From positions 372,001 through 436,000 of the forward strand of contig JADKIX010000010.1 in the NCBI GenBank assembly GCA_016722635.1: a DNA stretch of 64,000 nt, read 5' to 3'. Positions within the stretch are counted from its first letter, which is position 1, and every line of letters begins with the position of its first letter. Below the pieces are notes generated by a model. That model was not told the DNA's origin. It did not search any database and worked only from the letters and a program-made list of their open reading frames with translations. Shown here one piece after another: positions 53,468 to 62,582 of this stretch. A program made the position numbers and the translations under genes. This stretch comes from Rhodospirillaceae bacterium (lineage in GTDB: Bacteria > Pseudomonadota > Alphaproteobacteria > JAEUKQ01).

Positions 53468-54508
53468 ATGATCATGAAACCGGCGGATGAAAATTTTATT
53501 CGGGGAATACCTAAAGCTGAATTACATGTTCATATCGAAGGGACATTAGAACCGGAACTTTTATTCAAGTTGGCGGAACGGAATCAAGTCAAGCTCAAAT
53601 ACAGCTCTGTTGAGGAACTCAAAAAAGCCTATCATTTTAAGAATTTGCAAGATTTCCTGGATATTTATTACGCTGGCGCATCGGTGCTGCAGGAAGAGCA
53701 AGATTTTTATGACCTGACTTGTGCATATCTTGAAAGGGCCCATGCCGATCATGTGGTACACACCGAAATATTTTTTGACCCCCAAACCCATACGGACCGG
53801 GGCGTTTCCTTTGATAAAGTTATCCAGGGTATTCACCGGGCTTTAAAAGACGGGGAAAGTAAATGGAATATTACCTTTAAGATTTTTATGTGTTTTCTGA
53901 GGCATTTGGATGAGGATAAAGCCTTTGCGCTGCTCGATTTAGCCATCCCTTACCGCCATTGGATCGCAGGGGTTGGGTTGGACTCTTCCGAAAGGGGCCA
54001 TCCTCCGGCCAAATTCCAGCGGGTTTTTGAGAAAGCTATTCGGGAAGGCTTTCTTCCAGTTGCCCATGCGGGGGAGGAGGGGCCACCTGCTTATATATGG
54101 CAGGCCTTAACATTGCTAGATGTCATGCGTATCGATCATGGCAACCGCGCGATTGAGGATGAAAAATTGATGCAGGAATTAGCACGCACCAAAATACCGC
54201 TTACCATGTGCCCTTTATCCAATTTAAAATTAAAGGTGGTGAATAATTTAATCAATCACCCTTTAAAAAAGATGTTGGACCGGGGATTGGTGGTGACGGT
54301 TAATTCGGATGACCCCGCTTATTTTGGGGGCTATATCAACGAAAACTATCTGGCAATTGCCAAGGCTTTGAAACTATCCCAAAAGGACATTTGCCAATTG
54401 GCCAAAAATTCATTCCGTGCTAGTATAGGGGACAGAAGAAAGATGTTTGACGCTCAAATTGACCAATATTACGAGGATCATCATGATCCTTTAGGGAGCA
54501 AAAAATGA
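53468..54508 (+). CDS. adenine deaminase (adenosine deaminase family)
   Basis: Zn hydrolase, 346 residues. Metal and substrate motifs: ELHVHIEGTLEPELLF (two His), PVAHAGEEGPP (His and catalytic Glu), RIDHGNRAIED (His) and VNSDDPAYFGGYINENY (Asp pair). The DPAYFGGY form marks the adenine-deaminase subgroup, which converts adenine to hypoxanthine, rather than classical adenosine deaminase. The start is ATG at 53468 or 53474. It overlaps the next gene by four bases (ATGA). Confidence 0.87.
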   Translation: MIMKPADENFIRGIPKAELHVHIEGTLEPELLFKLAERNQVKLKYSSVEELKKAYHFKNLQDFLDIYYAGASVLQEEQDFYDLTCAYLERAHADHVVHTEIFFDPQTHTDRGVSFDKVIQGIHRALKDGESKWNITFKIFMCFLRHLDEDKAFALLDLAIPYRHWIAGVGLDSSERGHPPAKFQRVFEKAIREGFLPVAHAGEEGPPAYIWQALTLLDVMRIDHGNRAIEDEKLMQELARTKIPLTMCPLSNLKLKVVNNLINHPLKKMLDRGLVVTVNSDDPAYFGGYINENYLAIAKALKLSQKDICQLAKNSFRASIGDRRKMFDAQIDQYYEDHHDPLGSKK

Positions 54509-55002
54509 AACCAGCCTTAATAGTGATTGATATGCAGAAAGCTTTTTATAAAGGCCAGACAGCCCCATCCATGGATCAAGCCTGCGACTATATCAATGCG
54601 GCCATTCCTTTATTTAGGCAGAAAAAATTGCCGGTTATTTGGGTGCAGGATATGGACAAGGAAGATGGCGTTGTTCCAGGGGTTGAGGGGTTTGAGCTGA
54701 TTAATCCCTTAAAACCCCAGAAAAGCGATAAGAAAATTATAAAACAATATGGCAACGGCTTTAATAAAACCGATTTAAAAAGCTTTTTGGATCAAAGCGA
54801 CATCGATACTGTTATTTTGTCGGGATATTGTGCCGAGAACTGTGTGTTATCGACTTACCGGGGGGCACAAGACCTTGATTTCACCGCGGTTATGTTGCGG
54901 GGTTCTTTGGCCAGCGGCAAAGAAGAGAATATCACTTTTGTTGAAAATATCAGCCAAATTATCAGCTATGGGGTTTTAAAGAAAATCCTTGCCATAATTT
55001 AG
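54505..55002 (+). CDS. cysteine hydrolase, isochorismatase-like
   Basis: 165 residues. The triad is visible: Asp in LIVIDMQKAF, Lys in KKIIKQYGNGF and Cys in GYCAENCVLSTYRGA. The family includes nicotinamidases, ureidoacrylate hydrolases and others. Coupling to adenine deaminase by an ATGA overlap suggests purine or nucleobase salvage, but the substrate cannot be fixed. Confidence 0.85.
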   Translation: MKPALIVIDMQKAFYKGQTAPSMDQACDYINAAIPLFRQKKLPVIWVQDMDKEDGVVPGVEGFELINPLKPQKSDKKIIKQYGNGFNKTDLKSFLDQSDIDTVILSGYCAENCVLSTYRGAQDLDFTAVMLRGSLASGKEENITFVENISQIISYGVLKKILAII

Positions 55003-55085
55003 CCATAAAGGGGCCGTACACTCAAAAATATGTCAGGGAAGAACAGCGGTTTTTCAACGATTAACCCGTGTCAAAGGAGCAGCCA

Positions 55086-56495
55086 ATGAGCATCAAACAA
55101 CTATTTCTATCAACGGTCGCCACCACATTTTTAGGGGGGATGGCCTTGCAAGCCCAGGAACAACAAATAGGGGTGGATACCCAAACCCATGTGGCGGTGA
55201 CGATTTATAATGAGAATTTGGCGTTGGTGCGGGATCAACGCAGTATTAATTTTAAGCAAGGGGTTAACGATATTGCCTTTGTGGGGGTCAGCACCCGCAT
55301 TCGCCCGGAAACCAGCTTGTTTCACGTAGAGGGCGGGGGAGTGGGCATGCTGGAGCAGAACTTTGATTTTGATTTGCTGACACCGGCGAAGTTACTCGAG
55401 AAATCGGTGGGCGGTAAGGTGCGCTTTGCGGTATGGGACGAAGCGTTGAAGCAAGAGAAGATTGTGGAGGCGGAGGTTTTAAGTGTGGTTGGGGGGGTGG
55501 TATTAAAGATTGGTGACCGCATTGAAACCCAGTTACCGGGGCGGATTATTTATGATCAAGTGCCCGCCAATTTGCGCGCCAACCCAACCTTGGTGCTAAA
55601 GTTGAACAGTGAGGTGGTAGGGCAAAAGCAGGTGGAGTTGGATTACCTGACGGGTGGTTTATCGTGGAAGGCAGATTATGTGGCCTCATTAAGCGCAGAC
55701 GAAACCCAGCTAAACCTGACCGGATTGGTGACGTTAACTAACCAAAGCGGGATCAATTACACGAATGCTCAATTGCAATTGGTGGCGGGTGATTTAAATT
55801 TGGTACGAAACAACATGGATGAAGTTTTAGCACCCAGGAACTTGGCTGGCTCAGGGGCTCAACAAGAATTACAGCAAGAATCATTATTTGAATATCATTT
55901 ATATAGCTTAAGTCGGCCAACCACGGTTGCGCAAAATCAAACCAAACAGGTGGTGATGTTAACGGGCGAAGGGGTGAAGGTTAATAAAGAATACCGGTTT
56001 GGGGGGATCACTAACGGTTATACCGATGTGATGGGTGACCGTGAGATGGTCAATGCCTCGGTACGCATCCAGTTTAGTAACACGCAAGCTTTTGGTTTAG
56101 GGCTGCCCTTACCCAAAGGGATTGTACGGGTTTATAAGAATGACAGCAAAGGCCAGGCGATCTTTGTAGGGGAAGATGCCATTCAGCATACGCCAAAGGG
56201 CGAGGATGTGACGTTAACCTTAGGCAATGCCTTTGACGTGACGGCGCGGGCGAAACAGACCGATTTTAGTAAGATTGCCAAGAATGTCTATGAAAGTGCC
56301 TATGAAATTGAGTTTAAGAATGCGAAATCTGAGGCGGTAGAGGTGACACTGGTTGAAAGCGTTCCAGGTGATTGGCGGGTATTGCAGCAAAGTGTGGCGG
56401 GCAAGAAATTAAATGCCCATCAAATGGAGTGGAAAATTACCGTTCCTGCCAACGGCAAAACGGTCTTTACCTACCGCGTCCGGGTAACCTACTAG
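55086..56495 (+). CDS. secreted DUF4139-domain protein
   Basis: 469 residues from the ATG at 55086, with AAGGAG seven bases upstream (a GTG at 55068 lies ahead of that site). A signal peptide ends near LQAQEQQ. Then comes HVAVTIYNENLALVRDQR, the hallmark opening of these proteins; YLTGGLSWKADYVASL and LVTLTNQSGINYTNAQLQLVAGD mark DUF4139. The C-terminus reads MEWKITVPANGKTVFTYRVRVTY. It is beta-rich, of unknown function, probably periplasmic or surface-located. A clear terminator follows. Confidence 0.85.
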   Translation: MSIKQLFLSTVATTFLGGMALQAQEQQIGVDTQTHVAVTIYNENLALVRDQRSINFKQGVNDIAFVGVSTRIRPETSLFHVEGGGVGMLEQNFDFDLLTPAKLLEKSVGGKVRFAVWDEALKQEKIVEAEVLSVVGGVVLKIGDRIETQLPGRIIYDQVPANLRANPTLVLKLNSEVVGQKQVELDYLTGGLSWKADYVASLSADETQLNLTGLVTLTNQSGINYTNAQLQLVAGDLNLVRNNMDEVLAPRNLAGSGAQQELQQESLFEYHLYSLSRPTTVAQNQTKQVVMLTGEGVKVNKEYRFGGITNGYTDVMGDREMVNASVRIQFSNTQAFGLGLPLPKGIVRVYKNDSKGQAIFVGEDAIQHTPKGEDVTLTLGNAFDVTARAKQTDFSKIAKNVYESAYEIEFKNAKSEAVEVTLVESVPGDWRVLQQSVAGKKLNAHQMEWKITVPANGKTVFTYRVRVTY

Positions 56496-56519
56496 CCTTA
56501 TCTATCCTACCTAAAATAC

Positions 56520-56557
56520 AGCCGGACAAGGGTAGCTTTGCTCCGGCTTGTTTTTTT
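56520..56557 (+). terminator. intrinsic terminator after DUF4139 gene
   Basis: AGCCGGA (56520-56526) pairs with TCCGGCT (56542-56548), followed by TGTTTTTTT. It lies 24 bases after the stop codon. Confidence 0.85.
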
Positions 56558-56885
56558 GTGATAGATGGGCGAAAGGGGGTGACCGCAAATCATTAGGATC
56601 TCCATGAAAAAAAACAGGGTTAAGACTGGATTGATGGGGCTTTGCGAAGTGATCACTTTTTGTTCTTATCATACTTTACCGTAATTCCCCCTCTTGTCAA
56701 GAATTTATGCTTGCCAGCATGTTTGCCGAAATGATTGGCAAAAATAGCCAGGCTGTTCAGTTGATGCTGATGCTATTTTTTGAGCATTATAAGTATCAAT
56801 GAAGGAAAAAAAATAGGGAGGGGGATGGTTTTGCCAAAAACCAAATCTCCCTCTCTTTTCTTTTTCTTTTCTTTTCATCTCTTTT

Positions 56886-56919
56886 CCCTCTCCTCTCTCA
56901 AGAGAGGGAGAGGAGAGGG
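56886..56919. repeat. homopyrimidine/homopurine inverted repeat
   Basis: A 12-bp perfect stem made only of C/T on one side and G/A on the other, with a ten-base loop. It closes a longer C/T-rich tract on its left, and mirror-like composition could allow triplex (H-DNA) formation. Confidence 0.65.
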
Positions 56920-56921
56920 AC

Positions 56922-56960
56922 GCACAGAACTGTGGACAGTATTGTGCACAGAACTGTGGA
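56922..56960 (+). repeat. 15-bp direct repeat, two copies
   Basis: GCACAGAACTGTGGA at 56922-56936 and 56946-56960, spaced 24 bases start to start. Each copy contains the palindrome CACAG-AA-CTGTG. Confidence 0.75.
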
Positions 56961-57059
56961 TAGCTCTGTACACAGCTATCCATATTGCTATAACGTCCAG
57001 ACAAATAAATTTCCATGATGTGGATCAAATAATCATTGTTTTGTTGGAGGTAAATGATC

Positions 57060-57749
57060 ATGAAAACCATTGGGTTAATTGGCGGAATGAGTTGGGAATC
57101 ATCAGCCGAATATTACCGCTTGATCAATCAGCAGGTGAAAGCGAGATTGGGCGGCCTGCATTCCGCGAAAATTTTGATGTTTTCACTGGATTTTGCCGAA
57201 ATTGAAAAGCTGCAATCTCAAGGACAATGGGATCAAGCGGGCGAAATTCTCATTGATGCCGCGCAAAGATTAGAAAAAGGGGGTGCGGATTTTTTGTTGT
57301 TATGTACCAATACTATGCATAAATTAGCCGGTGACATTCAACAAAACATATCCCTACCGTTGTTGCATATTGCCGATGCCACGGGCTTGGAAATTAAGAA
57401 AACCACCATCAAAAAAATAGGTTTATTGGGCACCAAATTTACGATGGAGCAGGATTTTTATAAGGGGCGTTTAAAGGATCAATTCGGATTTGAGGTTTTG
57501 ATCCCTGATGCCGCGGACAGGCAGATGGTGCATGATGTTATCTACCGGGAATTATGTTTGGGTACTATTCAGTCAGCCTCTAAAGAAAAATATAAAAAAA
57601 TAATTCATAATTTAGTCAATAGGGGCGTTGAAGGGGTGATTTTGGGATGTACGGAAATCTCTTTGCTGATTAACCAGAAAGATTCCTCGGTGCCGCTTTT
57701 TGACACCACCAAAATCCACGCCGCCGCAGCGGTGGATAAGGCTTTATAA
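57060..57749 (+). CDS. aspartate/glutamate racemase family protein
   Basis: PLP-independent amino acid racemase fold, 229 residues from ATG at 57060; GGAGG is nine bases upstream (an ATG at 57054 is too close). The two catalytic cysteines are in LLLCTNTMHK and ILGCTEISLL. It begins KTIGLIGGMSWESSAEYY, the common start of the YgeA/RacX group. Racemase activity on Asp or Glu is plausible, but some homologues have broad specificity. It has its own upstream region with repeats. Confidence 0.87.
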   Translation: MKTIGLIGGMSWESSAEYYRLINQQVKARLGGLHSAKILMFSLDFAEIEKLQSQGQWDQAGEILIDAAQRLEKGGADFLLLCTNTMHKLAGDIQQNISLPLLHIADATGLEIKKTTIKKIGLLGTKFTMEQDFYKGRLKDQFGFEVLIPDAADRQMVHDVIYRELCLGTIQSASKEKYKKIIHNLVNRGVEGVILGCTEISLLINQKDSSVPLFDTTKIHAAAAVDKAL

Positions 57750-57969
57750 AAAAGGGCTTAGGGAAAATTAGCAAGAAGATCCATTTTGCTAAAAAGGTCA
57801 AAGAAAAACCTAGCTATTCCCCATAAAAATTTATGTGCAGTCATTTGATGAGAACCTAAGAGTAAGCGAATCCTAATTTATTCTTGGTCTAACATTGCTT
57901 CATTCCACGTTCATAAAAAAGCCGTAATTCATTTTTAAATTGAAAGGATAATCATGAAAGAAAAGGCTA

Positions 57970-59316
57970 TTGATGATGTTTGTGGAAACAACTGCTACCT
58001 CTATAAAATCCCATCGGGCAACCCAACCGGAAAAACCAATATTACGGATTGAAGGCGGGCGGCCATTAACTGGCATTATTCCCATCAGCGGCTCAAAAAA
58101 TGCGGCCTTACCATTAATGATTGCCACCTTGTTAACGGCCGATAAAGTAACTTTACAACATCTGCCGCGGATTAGGGATGTATGGGTACTGGCTGATATT
58201 TTGCGTGATTTGGGCGCTGTGATTGATTGGGAACATGCAACCAGTGGATTGGCCCAATTGCAAACCAGCCATATAAAGCAAGATAAACTCAACCACCCCA
58301 TGATGGGTTCGATGCGGGCTTCATTTTTACTGGCAGGCCCGTTGCTGGCGAGGCTGGGCAAAGTTTCATTGCCCCTGCCGGGGGGGGATGCCATTGGTTT
58401 GCGCCCGGTGAATTTTCACTTGCAGGGGTTCCAGCAAATGGGGGCAACCGTTCAGATCAACGATCCTTACATCACGTTGGAAGCGCCTCGGGGACTGAAA
58501 GGGGCGATGATCATTTTGCCGTTTCCATCGGTTGGGGCCACCGAGAATTTGATGATGGCGGCTTGTTTGGCGCATGGGGAAACCACTATAACCAATGCGG
58601 CTGCGGAACCCGAAATTGTTGATCTTGCCAATTATTTGCGTTCCATGGGGGCCATTATTAACGGGGCCGGAAGCTCGATCATCCACATCCAGGGTGTATC
58701 CTCGCTGCATGGCTGCAACCACCGGGTGATGCCAGACCGGATTGAACTTGGAACTTATGCCTGTGCGGCGGTCATGACCGATGGGCAGTTAACTTTCCCC
58801 CAAATTGATAAAAAGATTTTAGGTGAGGGGACAGAGGCGGTATTGACGGCTCTGGGAGTGGAATTACAGCAAGAAAGCGGCTGTTTGATCGCGCGGCGCG
58901 GCCAGCATATCGACCACAACAGAAATTTTATCACGGCTCCGTTCCCCGGTTTTGCCACCGATATGCAGCCAATGATCATGGCTTTAGCAAGCATAACAGC
59001 AGGAAGCACCCATATCACGGAAACTTTATTTGAAAACCGTTTCCAGCATGTGGCGGAACTTCAAAAAATGGGGGCTTCTATTAAAATCAATGATCATATG
59101 GCCTTGGTTCGGGGCGTTTCTGCTTTACATGGGGCTGCCGTACAGGCAACTGATATCCGTGCCGCCGCGGCCTTGGTGATCAGTGCGTTGGCAGCCAAGG
59201 GGACAACAGACATTCACCATCTGGAACATTTGGAGCGTGGCTATGACAAGATGGAAGCCAAATTGTTGTCCGTGAATGCTAGGATATCGAGGAAATCAGG
59301 GGTGGATAAAGACTGA
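57970..59316 (+). CDS. murA: UDP-N-acetylglucosamine enolpyruvyl transferase MurA with Cys-to-Asp active site
   Basis: First committed step of peptidoglycan synthesis: transfers enolpyruvate to UDP-GlcNAc. 448 residues. Seen: IPISGSKNAALPLM, MRASFLLAGPLLARLG, PGGDAIGLRPVNFHLQG and EGTEAVLTALG. The loop residue that is Cys115 in E. coli is Asp140 here (PGGD). Enzymes with Asp (mycobacteria, Chlamydia) work but resist fosfomycin. Start codons TTG 57970, ATG 57973 and ATG 57976 are all possible. An overlapping 32-codon frame at 57953 has the better ribosome site. A terminator follows. Confidence 0.93.
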   Translation: MMMFVETTATSIKSHRATQPEKPILRIEGGRPLTGIIPISGSKNAALPLMIATLLTADKVTLQHLPRIRDVWVLADILRDLGAVIDWEHATSGLAQLQTSHIKQDKLNHPMMGSMRASFLLAGPLLARLGKVSLPLPGGDAIGLRPVNFHLQGFQQMGATVQINDPYITLEAPRGLKGAMIILPFPSVGATENLMMAACLAHGETTITNAAAEPEIVDLANYLRSMGAIINGAGSSIIHIQGVSSLHGCNHRVMPDRIELGTYACAAVMTDGQLTFPQIDKKILGEGTEAVLTALGVELQQESGCLIARRGQHIDHNRNFITAPFPGFATDMQPMIMALASITAGSTHITETLFENRFQHVAELQKMGASIKINDHMALVRGVSALHGAAVQATDIRAAAALVISALAAKGTTDIHHLEHLERGYDKMEAKLLSVNARISRKSGVDKD

Positions 59317-59340
59317 TAAATTCCTCAAACCACCCTTAAA

Positions 59341-59367
59341 AAAACCGCCTGTTCTAGGCGGGTTTTT
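59341..59367 (+). terminator. intrinsic terminator after murA
   Basis: CCGCCT (59345-59350) pairs with AGGCGG (59356-59361), with A-run and T-run extensions on either side. It lies 25 bases after the murA stop. The rest of the 331-base spacer to 59647 shows nothing further. Confidence 0.85.
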
Positions 59368-59647
59368 CTTAACGCTAGTATCATCACATTTTATGTGAGT
59401 ATCTTTCCTTTTTGTTAGGTATTATTGCCCCCGCTGCCCTTAAATTTCTATATAACCCATTCAAAAATATGTTGCGGCCACGGGAAGCTGTTGGTATTTT
59501 TAGGGAGTGACCTTAAAAAATTGCCGCTCAGGATTTAGGGGGAACCAAAACCGGATTTTTTCCCCTATAAAAGAATAATGGTCGCGGGAATATGAAGATG
59601 ATTGCCAAACCCTTATCACCGCCTTAGCACTACAAAAAGGAATAAAA

Positions 59648-60091
59648 ATGGCTTTCTCAAACACCCCGTTAGCGCCCTATTTGATTATTAAAAATGCGGC
59701 AAAAGCCATTAAATTTTACCAAAAGATATTTGGATTCAAAGAAATCTTTCGCCTGGTTGATGCCGATGGTAAAATTGGTCATGCGGAATTAAAAAGGGGT
59801 GAATCGAAATTGATGTTGGCGGATGAATATCTTGATTTTCAGGCATTAAGCCCGGAAACTGTTGGTGGAACCTCTGTTACCATCCATTTATATGTGGGTG
59901 ATGTTGATCAGGTGGTTGCCAAGGCGGTTGCAGCGAAGGCCATCGTCCTTCAGCCAGCTAAGGATCAATTTTTTGGCGACCGTTCTGCTCTCATCCAGGA
60001 TCCTTTTGGACATAAATGGCACTTGGCCACCCGCAAGGAAGAAATTTCACCCGAGGAAATGCAAAACCGCTGGGATGTGATGGTTACGTAA
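59648..60091 (+). CDS. VOC/PhnB-like glyoxalase-fold protein
   Basis: 147 residues. Seen: LAPYLIIKNAAKAIKFYQKIFGF, an internal HLYVGDVDQVVAKAVAAKA, and the ending FGDRSALIQDPFGHKWHLATRKE, the PhnB/YdcJ-like form of the fold with a His near the usual metal site. The C-terminal EEISPEEMQNRW is typical of this subgroup. The function is unknown. AAAAGGA lies before the ATG. Confidence 0.83.
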   Translation: MAFSNTPLAPYLIIKNAAKAIKFYQKIFGFKEIFRLVDADGKIGHAELKRGESKLMLADEYLDFQALSPETVGGTSVTIHLYVGDVDQVVAKAVAAKAIVLQPAKDQFFGDRSALIQDPFGHKWHLATRKEEISPEEMQNRWDVMVT

Positions 60092-60156
60092 TCAAACCGT
60101 ATGATGGACAAAAAACGTCACTAATTTTCTTGGGTTCCGAAGATGCCAGCCAACAA

Positions 60157-60186
60157 AGCCTATGGGACATTGAGGGCCCGTAGGCT
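60157..60186. terminator. hairpin between convergent genes
   Basis: AGCCTATGGG (60157-60166) pairs with CCCGTAGGCT (60177-60186), one T-G wobble, between two convergent genes. No T-run follows on either side, so a terminator role is only plausible. Confidence 0.4.
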
Positions 60187-60225
60187 GGTGTCTCCGTTTG
60201 ACAGAAAATCTACTGGTCTTTTATT

Positions 60226-61632
60226 TTACTTTATGTCCAGGCGGTAAATCCGGGGTTCGGCGGGGTAATATTCAGGCGTTTCCTGGCTTTTATAAACCAT
60301 CGGGTGGAGCCAGATTTGCATCATTTCGGGGAAAAAGGCCATGCTGAAGCGCTGATCTTGATGCGGATTGGCGGAGAAAGCCTCGCTGGCCGGATCAAAT
60401 GATGAAATCACCAATTTATCCCAGATAATATCTTTGGGTTGGCGGGGATTAAATTTGATTGCCCATAAATTGGCACGGGTCTCTTCTTCGGGGCGTCTTA
60501 CTTCGAACAGAATGTTTCTTATATCCCATTGCTGGGCATAAAAGGCAATCACCTCGCCCTCAGGGGTAACCACCGCATGCTCTAGCCAGCTATAGGTTTT
60601 CAAGCCATCCCAATGTTCAGGAAGTTGGATTTTACCCCATTCACGGCCCGCGCAACCCTTGTTAACATTAATCAACCAGCCGATAAGAAAAGAATGCCCG
60701 TTTTCTTCTTCCGTTCCTAACAATAAGATTTCATTCTGTGGTAAGGCGAGGGCTAGGCGAAAACGATCAACGGGATAATTAATTTTTCCGCGAGCTGCCT
60801 TCGCGCCATCAACTACACAATGAAAATCGGTTGTTTCTTGCCCATTTTCTGATCTTCCTGCTGCCCAAATAAATGTTGTCCCCCCCGCGCTGATGGTTAA
60901 GCCCCTAAATGCCATGTACCCAGAAGGGTTATTCACGGTTGAAAGGATCCAGTCTCTTTCCCCTTTTTCATCTAAAACCACTATTTGCGTATCGAAGCCC
61001 TTTGGCTGTTCTCTAGGATCTGATTTTGATAATTGGTCCCAGATTAACCATCCATCTAATGGAAAGGCTAAGACTTGTTGCGGATTAAAAAAGCTTACGG
61101 GAACCTTTTGCACCTGATATTGCTGCGTGCCTGAAACAATGGGTTGGACAATATATAAAATTGATGAATCAATGGCTGCGCCTGGTGGTTGGGCTGGCTT
61201 CCGTACCACCCATTCATGATTGTTATTGATCGCTAATATTTCACCAATTAACGGATTGTTTGAAAAGGAAGAATTTGCTAAGGGGTCAAAAACAGTTGGG
61301 TTACCCCATTTTCCCAGCTGATTGATAGGAAGCATCCAAACAATTTCATTGGCTATCCCTTCTGCTGCGGGAAAAGCTTGGGGGTTTTGCGGCAATAGGC
61401 ACTGCCACATGGTTATATGATAGGTAGGGCTTTGGATAAAATTACACAGGCGGGGGGTTGTGTCATAACCCGTTGGCAATGCGGGTGTAAAAAAGGGAAC
61501 GGAAGATTTTAAGTGCCCTTGACTTAAAGCGGAATGATTAATCGCTACTAAATTCAGCATCGAGAAAAACAGGCAAGAGAGAAGAGGGCGTTTAAAAATT
61601 TTAGGGCGGCCATAGCTGCGAAAATAGTTCAA
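60226..61632 (-). CDS. large exported protein, unknown function
   Basis: 468 residues, with an N-terminal signal-like segment (LLSCLFFSMLNLVAINHSALSQ). The mature part has regular strand-turn patterns with many Trp (WLIWDQLS, FIWAAGRSENG, LIGWLINVNKGCAG, NLWAIKFNPRQ), suggestive of a beta-propeller or other all-beta fold, but I see no repeat consensus and do not recognise the family. It is divergent from sodB across 246 bases. Confidence 0.6.
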   Translation of the reverse strand: MNYFRSYGRPKIFKRPLLSCLFFSMLNLVAINHSALSQGHLKSSVPFFTPALPTGYDTTPRLCNFIQSPTYHITMWQCLLPQNPQAFPAAEGIANEIVWMLPINQLGKWGNPTVFDPLANSSFSNNPLIGEILAINNNHEWVVRKPAQPPGAAIDSSILYIVQPIVSGTQQYQVQKVPVSFFNPQQVLAFPLDGWLIWDQLSKSDPREQPKGFDTQIVVLDEKGERDWILSTVNNPSGYMAFRGLTISAGGTTFIWAAGRSENGQETTDFHCVVDGAKAARGKINYPVDRFRLALALPQNEILLLGTEEENGHSFLIGWLINVNKGCAGREWGKIQLPEHWDGLKTYSWLEHAVVTPEGEVIAFYAQQWDIRNILFEVRRPEEETRANLWAIKFNPRQPKDIIWDKLVISSFDPASEAFSANPHQDQRFSMAFFPEMMQIWLHPMVYKSQETPEYYPAEPRIYRLDIK

Positions 61633-61878
61633 AAAATCCTCTCTTTATCACGAAAAGAATTAGAAAAACAATATAGCCAATAAAACCGGTGTGGGCGACA
61701 CATATTTTTTTTCCCGTAGCGACTTTATTGGTTTTGCCGTTTTTGTGGACGGTAAGAAGATGATTTCTGACAGCATTTTCTTGATTGAGAGCTTTTTAGC
61801 GGTTCATTTCTTGGTAATAACGACATTTGATGATAAGCTTAGGGATGCAAGAGCAAAACGAAGGACAAGGAAAAGAAA

Positions 61879-62484
61879 ATGATCAAACAAACTGCCCCAA
61901 TAAAAGACTATCAATTGAAAGCTTTCACCTTTGATGTGGACGGCATATCTAAAAAGACCCTGGAAGAGCATTATAAATTATATGAAGGATATGTGAAACA
62001 CACCAACTTGCTCAACAAAAAAGTTGCCGAACTGACGGGGCAGGGAAAAACGGCAACCCCCGAATTTCATGAGGCGCGTCGTCGCTTTGGCTTTGAATAT
62101 AATGGCATGGTTTTACATGAATATTATTTTGCGGCTTTAAAATTTGGCCAAAAAACACTGGCGGAACAAACCAAATTATATCAAAGGATCACCGATTCTT
62201 TCGGCAGCTATCAGGCTTGGGAAGATGATTTCAAAGCTATGGGTAAAATCCGGGGTAATGGCTGGGTCATTTTATATCAAGATTCCGCAAGGGGACTGTT
62301 GCAGAATTACTGGATTGGCGATCACCATATTGGTCATCCGGTCAATTTAACGCCCATTTTGGTGATGGATGTGTGGGAACATGCTTACGTGATGGACTTC
62401 TTGCCTTCTGGCCGCAAGGATTATATTGAAGCATTTTTTAAAAACATTGATTGGAAGTTGGTTGAAAGCCGATTAAAAGCTTAA
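61879..62484 (+). CDS. sodB: superoxide dismutase, Fe/Mn family
   Basis: 201 residues. Metal ligands read as His in KTLEEHYKLYEGYV, His in GMVLHEYYFAAL, and Asp and His in VMDVWEHAYVMDF. The GNGWVILYQD strand is also typical. The first ligand helix differs from the common HH-xx-HY pattern, so this is a divergent branch, and the choice of Fe or Mn cannot be made. AAGGAAAAG precedes the ATG. It detoxifies superoxide in the cytoplasm. Confidence 0.88.
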   Translation: MIKQTAPIKDYQLKAFTFDVDGISKKTLEEHYKLYEGYVKHTNLLNKKVAELTGQGKTATPEFHEARRRFGFEYNGMVLHEYYFAALKFGQKTLAEQTKLYQRITDSFGSYQAWEDDFKAMGKIRGNGWVILYQDSARGLLQNYWIGDHHIGHPVNLTPILVMDVWEHAYVMDFLPSGRKDYIEAFFKNIDWKLVESRLKA

Positions 62485-62582
62485 CCACCGGATAAAATTC
62501 CTGTAAGGATGTGCAGAGGCGAAATTCTTGCTTATTTTTTTGACGAACAAATAAATACAGGTGAACAACGGGATTAAAAACA

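Larger units (their letters stand above)
56558..57059. other. intergenic region with polypyrimidine hairpin and repeats
   Basis: No credible gene. Bases ~56846-56899 are almost pure pyrimidine on the plus strand. 56886-56897 (CCCTCTCCTCTC) pairs with 56908-56919 (GAGAGGAGAGGG). GCACAGAACTGTGGA occurs at 56922-56936 and again at 56946-56960, the second followed by TAG, close to a DnaA-box-like TGTGGATAA. A near FNR-type site is at 57015-57028. GGAGG for the next gene is at the end. Confidence 0.6.

Noticed and set aside
56930..56990. DnaA-box-like sequences (TGTGGATAG, TGTGGACAG)
   Set aside because: Only one is within one base of the consensus, and there is no AT-rich unwinding region or dnaA/gidA-type neighbour, so an origin is not supported.
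56705..57205. Two overlapping frames across the polypyrimidine tract
   Set aside because: Their translations are low-complexity Lys/Glu or Phe/Ser runs created by the C/T tract.
61691..61882. 63-codon frame just before sodB
   Set aside because: GTG start without a ribosome site, low-complexity basic end, overlaps the sodB start; more likely the sodB leader.
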